Part shown: positions 55,672 through 64,000 of the stretch, in pieces
How positions within the stretch are numbered: position 1 is the first letter of the stretch
How the letters are laid out: every line of letters starts with the position of its first letter
NCBI RefSeq assembly: GCF_048544455.1
Contig: NC_133529.1
Span: forward strand, 55,853,271-55,917,270
Length of the DNA stretch: 64,000 bases
DNA from: Silene latifolia
Taxonomy: Eukaryota; Streptophyta; Magnoliopsida; Caryophyllales; Caryophyllaceae
Reading direction: 5' to 3'
The notes under the pieces: generated by a model
What the model saw: the letters and a program-made list of their open reading frames with translations, nothing else
Databases searched by the model: none
Told to the model about the DNA's origin: nothing
Translations under genes and position numbers: made by a program

Positions 55672-57790
55672 ATGGGAGCCAAAAAACGCCCTGCTTCCCA
55701 GAGAGCTGCTGCTGCTACTGTTGAGCCTGAACCCACAGATATTCAAGAGGAGGAGGTAAGGGAAATTGATCCTCCTGCTCGGGCTGTGGCTTTCAAGTAT
55801 CAGGATTCTGTATTCACTGCTCTTCAATCTCTTGATTCTTCTTTCCCTGAGGAGAATTTGCTAAAAACAAACTATGACAAGATTCTAAGGGAGAAGAAAA
55901 TAATTCTGAATCTCTTGAAGTGTGGATCCGAATCCTGCCGGTCGGGGCCGTGGCTAACTGGTCTCACCTGGTTGGTTCTGTATTTTTGAATGGGCGTTCA
56001 AAGCAGGCTGTAAGTTGCCTTTTACTCCTTTGATGATTGATACCATTCGTGCTATGGAGGTATCACCTTTTCAGATTATGCCAATGGTTTGGAAACTTAT
56101 TCACTCTATTGAAAATTTATGTGCTAAACATAATCTTGTAATTACTATTAACGATATTAAGGGAGTTTATCATATGAAAAATCCTGTTGATGGTCGTTTT
56201 AATTTGAGAATAAAGTCGAAAATGTCTCCATTAATTACTAACCTGGATTCTGGAGATGATAAGAATTGGGCAAAGACTTTCCTGTTTGTCCGGACCGAGA
56301 CTTTGGGATCAGGCTTTGATTACGAGATATCCTCCTTGGAGAGTGGTAGGTTCCTTGTACCTTTTTATTTTGCAATATATCATATGAAATTAATGGGTTT
56401 TGATTCTTACCTGTGTAATTTTGGTGGTTTTTGTAGCTCCTGATTGGGGTTGTGATCCTCTGGATGAGGAGGCTATTTCCAGGATAGATGCTTTCCTTGC
56501 TATTCCTGAGGAGGAAAGAACCTGGCCAGCCAGTTTGGGCAGGGAGTTGTTGCCCCGGTATATGAAGACCAGGCTGACTGGGGTCAGAGTGCCCAAAGGC
56601 AAGCCTAGTTCTACTGCTCTTTCCTGTACGTCTTCTGCATGCTTTTATTTTGGCTGTTGTCTTCTTGTCGCTTTTTGGTTTGATATTTACGTATATTTTT
56701 TATGTATCCAGTGTTTAGGTCTTCTGCTAGGCTGGCTAGCTTTTCTGCCAAGGATTTGAAGGCTGGGGTGGCTAGGATTGCTGAACAGTCCAAGAGCCAG
56801 GAAACTAGTGGGAGTGACAAGACTTTGGATATCCTGATTTCTGATGTCCAGCCTCCTCAAGATCCGCCCAGGATAGTGTCACCAGAGGTCGTCCAGGCTC
56901 AAAAAAGGAAGAGAGAGGATGTGATCTTGGAAGAGGAAGAGGGAGACAAAGAGCCTATTCAAGCTCAGCCTCTCAGGAGTATAAGGCAAGTGCCTGCTAG
57001 GATTGATGACATGGATGATGCCCGGGCTCGGATAGATGAGTTTTCTGCAAAGATGAGCGACCAACTATTGTCTGCTAGTACCCTTGATTCGTCTACCAGG
57101 GTGGTTTCTATTCTGACTTCTCTTGTAACAAGGGCTGCTGAACTCGCTTCCCAGGCTAGAGAGGTTAGTTGCAGAGGGATATTTTTTATTGTTTATGTGC
57201 TTTTTGTTTTACCTTGTATTTGCTTAATTGATTTTGTATGTACGCAGGGGTTGGATCTTTGGTCAGCACGCTTGTCTTGTCGGCTTAGGGACGCCTTGAG
57301 CCAAGGTTACCGATTTGGAGGAAAAGCTGGATAGGCTAAACCAGGACTGCACTCATCCAGGGGTAATGAAGTGGTGCTCAATCTCGGTTGGTAGCGGCTA
57401 AGGAGTCAACCAGGGTCGCTATAGTTTGTGAGGTGGGCTGCGAAAAATCTTTGAAAAGGCATCGGAGTTGGAGTTGGAGGTCGAGAAGCGAGGCAATGCG
57501 GGATCAGTTGAAAAAGAATGAAGAGCTTGCTGCTGAAAAGGAGTTAGTGGAAGCGCGGTTGGCGATCTTGCAAGACTTCTTCGGGAAAGGCCGGGTTGAT
57601 GCTATGAGGATCAGAATCCGAGGGCTAAGTGGAATCCGATCGAGATGAGATGGCTTTGGACGCTCAGTACCACGACTTGGCCAACATGGGTCAAGAAGAA
57701 GAAGTGGATTCTCCTTCTTCCAAGGCAAAGTCGGTGATCGAGGAGATGGTGGATGGTTGTGAGTCGGTTACTGGCTCAAAAATAATTTAG
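55672..57790 (+). pseudogene. Antisense spliced gene of element E (gypsy-type Transposase_28-like)
   Basis: It runs against gag-pol. Exon 1 starts MGAKKRPASQRAAAATVEPE; a frame change near 55965 leads to GWFCIFEWAFKAGCKLPFTP and IRAMEVSPFQIMPMVWKL, which resembles the plant 'putative gypsy type transposon' domain (PF04195) as I recall it. Three introns fit GT-AG, length and phase: 56346-56436 (phase 1, joining LES to APDWGCDPLDEE), 56626-56711 (phase 1) and 57164-57247 (phase 0). Exon 3 is acidic and basic with KRKRED; exon 4 is coiled-coil-like (LEEKLDRLNQ, KKNEELAAEKELVEARLAIL) and ends EEMVDGCESVTGSKII at 57790. Exons 1 and 4 contain frameshifts, so this copy is broken. Function unknown; antisense ORFs at this place are known in Tat elements. 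Confidence 0.78.
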
Positions 57791-58467
57791 TTTCTTCTTT
57801 TGAGTTTTGGTCTATCCAGGGGGAATGTCCCTGGAATGAATATTTAGATTTTTAAGGAATTTTTTGGCCCATCCAGGGGGAATGTCCCCGGAATGGATGG
57901 TTATTAGGTGGGACCAGTATTTTGGGTGAATAAATATTTGGTCTTTGTTTTGTTTCTTTTCGTGTTTTGATAAGGTCGATGTTGGACATGTATCGATCGG
58001 CGATTGTTCGACCGATCGGCCGATTCGGATCGAGCGATTATTCGATCGATCGAGCCGATTTAATGTGTTATGGGTGGAGTTGTTGCACATGTCCGGAGGG
58101 CTTACGTCCTTTGCTGTCGGAGGGCTTATGACCCATCTATGTCATACTGATTTAGGAATAGATTTTCCAGGTTTGTATGTTGAGCTCGGTATTTAAAGGG
58201 TTTGTTTTGCAATGAATTTTGGATATCAGTTGGATATTTTGTGGGGTGGCCCCAATCTTTAAGATTTGTTTTAACTAAGATGCAATATGTAAAACAAGTG
58301 TTGAAGATTTCGCTAAGTGAATATGAGAATATAGATAAGTATTTGGACATATAAATTGAAGAAATCATATACGGCATTTATTCATGTAATTGCAAGTATC
58401 ATACATGTAGTTTTCAGGCAAGAAGTGTTTAAAGTAAAAAGTTATACCTGGATTGTGCAAATATATT
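57791..58467. other. Spacer between antisense gene and integrase in element E
   Basis: Non-coding. It has two copies of atccagggggaatgtccc (57815 and 57872), the first with a CCAGGG/CCCTGG stem (57816-57821, 57829-57834). A CG-rich cluster of small palindromes made of cgatcg words follows at about 57990-58060. The two genes converge here, so both 3' ends fall in this spacer. Confidence 0.6.
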
Positions 58468-59628
58468 CTATATGTGAAATAGTTTTAAGTGTGTAATATT
58501 CCAAGCTCTTGGGATCATTTCTCCGTCCAGGGTTTGTAGTCTATAAGCTCTCTGGCCGACTATTGAATCAATCAGATAGGGGCCTTCCCAGGTTGGGGCC
58601 AATTTGCCAGCATTCTTCTCTTTTGTGTTTTGGAATACTTTCCTGAGAACGAGGTCTCCTACCCCGAACACCCGGCTTTGACGGTCTTGTTGTAGCTTCT
58701 CGCAACTCTTTTCGGTATCTTCGCTAATCGATGCTTGCTTGCATCTCTTAGCTCTTCGTTAAGTCCAGGCTATCCTCCATTAGAGGTACGTTGTTTGTTG
58801 TTGTGTTCAGGCTACATCTGGCTGATGGAATGTCCACCTCGGCAGGTATTCGCTTCACATCCATAGACCAAGGAGTAGGGGTTGGCGGTGGATGTTTTAG
58901 GCGTGGTTGTCAGCCCAAAGGACCAGGGGAGCTCTTTAGCCCATCTACCTTTTCTTCTTTCCAGCTTTTTCTTTATGCGGTGATCACCACTTTATTCTTG
59001 GATTCGCCTGACCGTTGGCTTTTGGATATCTGGCGTGGATGTTGCATTGATGTTCCATTGAGCAATGAAGAAATTTCTTGTTCTTTTTCCCACAAATTGT
59101 GTGCCATTGTCGCATACTATTTCGGAGGGGATGCCATATCTACATATGATATTATGTTTGATGAATGCTATGACATCTTTCTCCTTGACTTGCTGTATGA
59201 TTAAACTTCTATCCACTTGGAGAAGTAGTCGGTCATTGCTAGCATGAAAACTTTCTGTCCGGGTGCTTGAGGTAGTTTTCCTACTATATCCATGCCCCAC
59301 TTCATAAATGGCCAGGGTGCGGATATGGAATGTAGTTCTTGAGATGGTGATGGATATATGGTCCGTGAATCGACGGGCTTTGCATTTAGAGCTAAAATCC
59401 AGGCAATCGGCTCTTAAGGTGGGCCAATAATATCCTGTTTCGAGTACTTTGCTTGCCAGGCTTCTTCCACCTTTGTGATTTCCACAAGATCCTTCATGGA
59501 TTTCGATAATATCTCTCACTTCCGTGGTTCCAGGCATCCGAGGTAAGGTCCGACTGCGATTTCTTAAAAAGCACGTTGTCAATAATAGTATACGAAGCGA
59601 CTTTAATTTTCGGTGCTCGGCATCTTGC
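58468..59628 (-). pseudogene. Integrase of element E, frameshifted
   Basis: Integrase inserts the DNA copy into the genome. Pieces in several frames give the order expected on the minus strand: the zinc-binding region near 59440 (KVLETGYYWPTL), a catalytic-core piece IPSEIVCDNGTQFV (about 59100-59140), and the C-terminal segment at 58671-58468 (FGVGDLVLRKVFQN, GPYLIDSIVGQRAYRLQTLD). Between them the frame changes repeatedly, so no complete catalytic core can be read. Confidence 0.82.
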
Positions 59629-60150
59629 TTATTTAAGGGTAGGATTCCCCTGTTGTAGCCGATCATAGTAAGGTTTCGTCCAGGAATTAGCAATGTAGAT
59701 TGGGAAACTTTCATCTTGTTTGTTTATTGCAGGTTCTAATAAATGCACAATGGGTATTTTGTCAAAATCAAGGGGACTAAAGTTGGATCCTAGGCCGGCT
59801 AAGGCATCGGCCTGGGTATTTAAGTCCCTGGAAATTTGGTCAATATCAAAGTTTTTAAACTTTGATTTTAGCATTTGAACAACATCTAGATAAAGCATCA
59901 TTTTGGGGTCTTTTGCAGTATATATGCCATTTACCTGGTTGGAGACGAGAAGGGAATCAGTGCGTACCTTTAAATTTTGCACACCAAGATCAATACATAC
60001 CTTTAACCCGGCTATCAGGGCTTCATATTCTGCCTCATTGTTGGTGGCCTCAAATGCACCTGACTTATAGCTTTGTACTATCTTATCCCCCTGTGGTGAT
60101 TTTAGTACTACACCTAGGCTCGTGCCCCTTGTGGTTTGCTCCATCGACAA
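59629..60150 (-). pseudogene. Additional RNase H of element E
   Basis: A second RNase H, known from the Tat lineage and separate from the one joined to RT. Its residues are readable in one frame: GTSLGVVLKSPQGDKIVQS, the motif TNNEAEYEALIAGL with its glutamate, RTDSLLVSNQV with its aspartate and LNTQADALAGLGS with the last aspartate. After about residue 120 the frame runs into the linker to integrase. The domain appears intact in itself, but it lies in a broken polyprotein. Confidence 0.85.
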
Positions 60151-61560
60151 ATAGGGTCCATTCTAGGTCTGTTTGGTCATTTGGTCGGTTTATTTACTTC
60201 TTTCATTAGGTCGGGTTCTAGGGTCGGACTAAAATCGCCACAAAATCTGCTAGTGCTTGTGACTTAATTCTTTGTCCTTGGTTCAAACGTAATATTGTAT
60301 GTGCTTATTTGGGTGACCATTTGCACATTCGTCAGGACAATTCGGTCTCCTAAGTACGGACTTAATAGGAAGATTTGTTCGACTATTATAGGGTGACTTT
60401 CAAAATATGGTCTTAATTTTGTGCAACTCATTATTAAAGCTAAAACATATTTTTCTAGTAAGCCATACCTGATCTCTGCATCAATGAGACTTTTACTTAC
60501 ATAATAGATGTGGTGTCTTGTTGTCGTCCGCTTCTTTTACCAGGATCGCATCGACAAGTTTTCTGTGGATCGATGTATCTTGTCGGGGGTTCAACTTTTG
60601 ACAGTTTAGCCTTGCAAGGGTGGAGAGGATAGGTATATTTTCAGGTCTTCAAAGGCAAAACTGATGATCGGGGGTCCATTGAAAGTCCTTGTTCTTCCTT
60701 AGCGAGGTTATAAACGATTTGCATCTTTTCGATGATCTTGAGATGAATCTATTGGGCTGCTATTCTTCCCGTCGCTTTTGTATGTCTTTGACTGTCTTTG
60801 GTGGTTCTAGTTCCAGGATAGCTTTGATCTGCTCAGGGCTGGCTTCTATTCCTCTCTTTGTTACCATGTAGCCCAGAATTTACTCTTTGAGACTCAAGTG
60901 GCATTTTTGTGGGTTGAGCTTCATATTGAATTTTTCCAATATTTGAAAGGCTACTTCCAGGTCTTTGACATGGTCTTCTGCCTTTTTTGATTTGACTACC
61001 ATGTCATCTATATAGACTTCCATGGTGTCTCCTATCTGATCTTTGAACATCATGTTGACTAGCCTTTGATAGGTTGCACTGCATTTTTAATCAAAGGGCA
61101 TAGCAAAGTATAACAATATATACCTCTTTCAGTGATGAAAGCTGTGCTTTCTGTCCTGCTGGATGCATTTTTATCTCGATTGAATCCGCTGGAGGCATCC
61201 ATGAATGTTAACATTTCGTGGCTGCGTGGCATCTACCATTGCATCGATGTGTGGTAGGGGAAATGGATCTTTTGGGCAGGCTTTGTTTAAGTCAGTATAA
61301 TCTACGCAGACTCTCCATTTGCCGTTTTTCTTTTGGACGACTACCACGTTTGCAAGCCAGTCAGGGTACATTACTTCCCTGATCATTCCCATGTCCGGTA
61401 GCTTGTCAACTTCTTGGTTGATAATTTCGTGCCTTTCTGCAGCAAATTTTCTTCTCTTTTGCTGTACAGGCTTAAAGGATTTGTCAATGTTCAACTTATG
61501 AGTAATAACATCAGCATCTATACCAGTCATATCAAAATGTGACCAAGCAAAACAAGACAT
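60151..61560 (-). pseudogene. Reverse transcriptase and first RNase H of element E
   Basis: RT copies the element RNA into DNA. The open piece at 61560-61171 holds the N-terminal part: PVQQKRRKFAAERHEIINQE, WLANVVVVQKKNGKWRVCVD, YTDLNKACPKDPFPLP. After a frame change the catalytic YIDD is at 61014-61003, followed by MVVKSKKAEDHVKDL and FNMKLNPQKCHLSLKE, then an in-frame stop near 60883. The rest to 60151 (EASPEQIKAI and the RNase H part) is in several frames. Confidence 0.85.
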
Positions 61561-61746
61561 TTTGGTTTTAAGAAAGTGACCGGATTTGGTCCGATTGAGT
61601 CGGGTGCATCGACCCTACAAGTACTTTCTGTCGGGGAATTGCGGGTCTAATATGACTTCTCTGTTTCCATCTGTGTTTGTGCTATGTATTCTTCCCGACA
61701 GGTGACTTTAATTGCTATGCAAGGGACTTACCTGACTTTGAGGGTT

Positions 61747-62305
61747 TCAAAGCCAGAGTGTAACATTCGAGCAATCCTTTGTTCTCCTCTCGATGGTGGT
61801 TATCCCCATTCTCGTTGGAATTTTCACGCATTGATGGTATGTTGATGGGATTGCTTTGACATTGTGGATCCATGGTCCGCCCAGGATTACATTATACGAG
61901 GATAAGCAATCCATTACTCCAAATCTCTCATATGAAGCCACGCCCTCCACATAGGTAGGCAAGCCGATTTCTCCCGGGTGTTTTTGTTTCTCCACTTTGA
62001 ATCCAACCAGACGCCATTTGGATTTCTTTATGATCTTGCTTTCGTCTATCTTCATAGCTTTAAGGACGTCAAGCATCACCAGGTTGATTGAGCTTCCTCC
62101 ATCTATCAGGATTCTTGATACTTTTTGTCTTGCCGATTTGCATTGTGATTACCAGTGTCATGGTGTAGACTGATATTCCTTGCGGATCCGAGTCATCAAA
62201 GGTAATAGTGAGGCAATGACTCGGGCCTGGAAGGAGGTTGGAGTCTGGATTCCCTGGATATTCTCTTGGCTGCAGAGTGGTCGGACCACGATTTCGATCC
62301 TCCAT
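61747..62305 (-). pseudogene. Aspartic protease of element E
   Basis: It would process the polyprotein. The segment at 62305-62069 ends in the strand leading to the active site, and the second one (62079-61747) continues with KAMKIDESKII, GEIGLPTYV and NVILGGPWIHNVKAIPSTYH, the normal second half of Tat-type proteases. The active-site loop itself lies across the frame change at about 62085-62110, so the catalytic aspartate is not in a continuous frame. Confidence comes from position and the C-terminal motif. Confidence 0.8.
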
Positions 62306-62356
62306 TTATGAATTTGACTTCATAGATGGGAGGAGGAGGAGGAGGATCCCGCCGCT

Positions 62357-63602
62357 TCACGGGTCTCTCTTATTTTGTCCTTCATCTTTATTCTTTGGTC
62401 TGCTTTGGATTATATCTTTCAAGTAGCCTTTCTTTAGAAGATATGCCACTTGTTTCCGAGTGAATGCATTCTTCGTGGTGTGTCCGATGTCCCGATGGAA
62501 GTCACACCATCTTGTTGGATCTTTCCTGGGGTTGTCGGACTTCTTTGGCCATCCGATTTGTATCTCCCAGGTTTTCCAGCGTTTGATTAATCCTGCGGTA
62601 TTAATAGAGAAGTTATATTCAGGAATAGTTGGGAGGCTAGAGAGGTTACCTTTATGTTCTTGTGCCATATTGACTTGGATCGTTCGGGCCTGGAATAGGG
62701 TCTTGATCTGGGATTGCCTCCTTTACGGTAGGAGCTTTTCTGTTAGTATGTCCATAGCCCCGCTTTCCCCGGATGAGTTCGTCGAAGTTGAGGTCTTCTT
62801 CTAATCGACATGCTCTAAGGCGATGGATTGAACGGTGGCAAAGGTTGGACATGCTTTCTTGGTCGACCGCATAAATATCACTGTCAAGCGGGACTCCTTG
62901 CACAGAATGCTTCTCTGCTTTGTTTCTTCATCGCATCTTGGAATGGCCACCTTTTCTTTGACAAATCTGGCCAGGAATTCCTTGAGAGATTCTTCAGGAA
63001 GCGCTTTATCTGAACAGGTTGCTTGGTCTCTTGGCCATATCTCTGCTACTTGCGAATTGTTGATTGAAGGCATTGATCAAGTGCAAAATTCTTAATACCT
63101 CCATTTGGGAGATTGATGAACCATTGTAATCTTTGCCTTGATCGGGGTTGTGCCAAAGCCTTTGCACATGCGGACTTGCCTGAGTTCTTTGGGTATTGAG
63201 GCGACCAACATTTTTGTTTGAATATGGCAACATGATTTTGTGAATCGAAGTTCCATCATAAGTTCTCATGGATGGGACAAGTAAATTTCTTGGGTAGATC
63301 AATCTTTGCAATTTCATCTGCAAAGGGTGAATCCGCAAAGCTGTCAATTTCTACTTGATCCATGTGGTGCAGTACTCGGGTATATTTTCTATTTTGTTGT
63401 GGAGTTTTTGGATTTCTTGAAGCATAGCCATCATTATTGCGGCTTCAGTTTTGTTTGTCTCATCATTGGGAATGGTTGGAGTGCCGGATAATGTATCCTT
63501 CTCCGGGGTTCCAAAATTAGAGAAGTCTATGTTTTTGATGATGGATGAGAATGGGGTTCCTGGTTCGAATCTGGTCTTGGAGCCCGAAGCCCGATTTTCC
63601 AA
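62357..63602 (-). pseudogene. Gag of element E, broken into many frames
   Basis: Five overlapping minus-strand pieces make up the capsid protein. They are 63602-63351 (N-terminal part with MMAMLQEIQKLHNKIEN), 63347-63006, 63073-62801 (SLKEFLARFVKEKVAIP, the capsid helix region), 62903-62652 (RLEEDLNFDELIRGKRG) and 62668-62357 (zinc-knuckle part WCDFHRDIGHTTKNAF). The zinc knuckle has alanine where the last cysteine is expected. At least four frame changes prevent translation. Confidence 0.82.
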
Positions 63603-63802
63603 TTTCTTCTTCAGGCTAGACTCGATTCCTTGACCTATTAATTTACGCTTGACTGAGCTGCTTTCTCTTGGATTGTTTCCAATTCCTTGATTTTGGCTAG
63701 AGCAGCCGCTAATTGTTGTTCAGCGGTGAGTTCCACCATTTTTGTGTGTGAATATTAATTGAAAGATAATAAGGAGAATTTTATTGGTTGAAGAACTAGA
63801 TG

Positions 63803-63819
63803 CCCCACGGTGGGCGCCA
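63803..63819 (-). other. Primer-binding site of element E
   Basis: The plus strand reads ccccacggtgggcgcca, so the minus strand gives TGGCGCCCACCGTGGGG two bases after the 5' LTR. This motif is common after the 5' LTR of plant Ty3/gypsy elements. I do not name the tRNA because I cannot check it. Confidence 0.8.
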
Positions 63820-63821
63820 AT

Positions 63822-64000
63822 TGTTTTAGCAGGATTTTCCTGAAGGGATCCGGCTTAGTTGTATAGTGATCAGGGTATCTAGTTCTATGAAATTAGAATG
63901 GAATGAATAAATGATAAAGAAAGAAATAAATATAAAGGATAACGCTTTTTATTATTTTGATAGACCGGGCACAATGTTGTATGAATATCTGAATGCTCAA
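63822..64000 (-). repeat. 5' LTR of element E, start only
   Basis: The 179 bases from tgttttagca to the window end appear identical to 54591-54769. The remaining LTR (about 520 bp) lies beyond the window. Confidence 0.92.

Larger units (their letters stand above)
54591..64000 (-). mobile_element. Element E: Tat-lineage Ty3/gypsy retrotransposon with antisense gene
   Basis: LTR sequence at 54591-55292 recurs at 63822-64000 (window end). The order on the minus strand is 5' LTR, primer site, gag, protease, RT, RNase H, extra RNase H, integrase, then a 3-kb region before the 3' LTR with a gene on the plus strand. The second RNase H and the antisense gene are features of the Tat lineage. All sense-strand domains are recognisable but cut by frameshifts and stops. 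The shared 179 bp of LTR appear identical. Left of the insertion is atatc (54586-54590); the matching duplication would be beyond the window. Confidence 0.9.

Noticed and set aside
57812-58196. ORFs on both strands (92 and 83 codons)
   Set aside because: They lie in the spacer between convergent genes of element E and follow small palindromes; no domain.

Overview
The window is plant nuclear DNA, from an angiosperm and probably a eudicot. The evidence is plant-type Ty3/gypsy and LINE elements, GT-AG introns, tRNA-Asp and tRNA-Arg primer sites, and a plant mitochondrial small heat-shock protein. I see one intact host gene. Almost everything else is transposable-element DNA, much of it nested, and many insertions keep readable target-site duplications (TSDs).

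Layout. 1-12225: element A, a non-autonomous Ty3/gypsy element (Tat/Ogre-like, minus strand) with about 3.3-kb LTRs and a frameshifted gag only. It sits in a LINE remnant (12226-13346), which abuts a Tekay/Del-like LTR fragment (13347-14126). 14495-17158: a 5'-truncated L1-type LINE with a 16-bp TSD. 17920-18110: an Au-like SINE. 19264-20304: the mitochondrial HSP20 gene (minus, two exons) with TATA and heat-shock elements. 20754-20781: a Helitron 3' end. 21115-21890: a LINE 3' end. 21920-23288: a Pack-MULE carrying the 5' part of an LRR receptor-kinase gene.

24835-51667 is a nest. Element C (a relative of B, minus) begins at 24835. Its LTR was split by D (24954-32928, Athila-like, plus, gag and protease only). 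Its internal region was split by a deleted Tekay-like element (36724-50365), whose 3' LTR was in turn split by B (37782-49621, minus). B encodes an unusual protein with three copies of a gag zinc-knuckle module and no recognisable capsid domain. C is broken on the right by a CACTA end (51668 onward), which holds a Tourist-like MITE (51917-52211) and a second repeat of MITE type (52298-54590). That repeat was hit by a LINE (52378-54288) and by element E.

54591-64000: element E, a Tat-lineage Ty3/gypsy element on the minus strand with gag, protease, RT, a second RNase H and integrase, all frameshifted. Between integrase and the 3' LTR lies a gene on the opposite strand with its own TATA box and three short, phase-consistent introns.

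How the parts fit. A, B, C and D have primer sites, polypurine tracts and gag-type genes but no reverse transcriptase, so they probably moved using enzymes from autonomous relatives such as Tat/Athila elements. GC-rich short palindromes, usually in closely spaced pairs, recur in the AT-rich LTRs or leader regions of otherwise unrelated elements. I regard these palindromes, the three-module protein of B and the spliced antisense gene of E as the most interesting signals.
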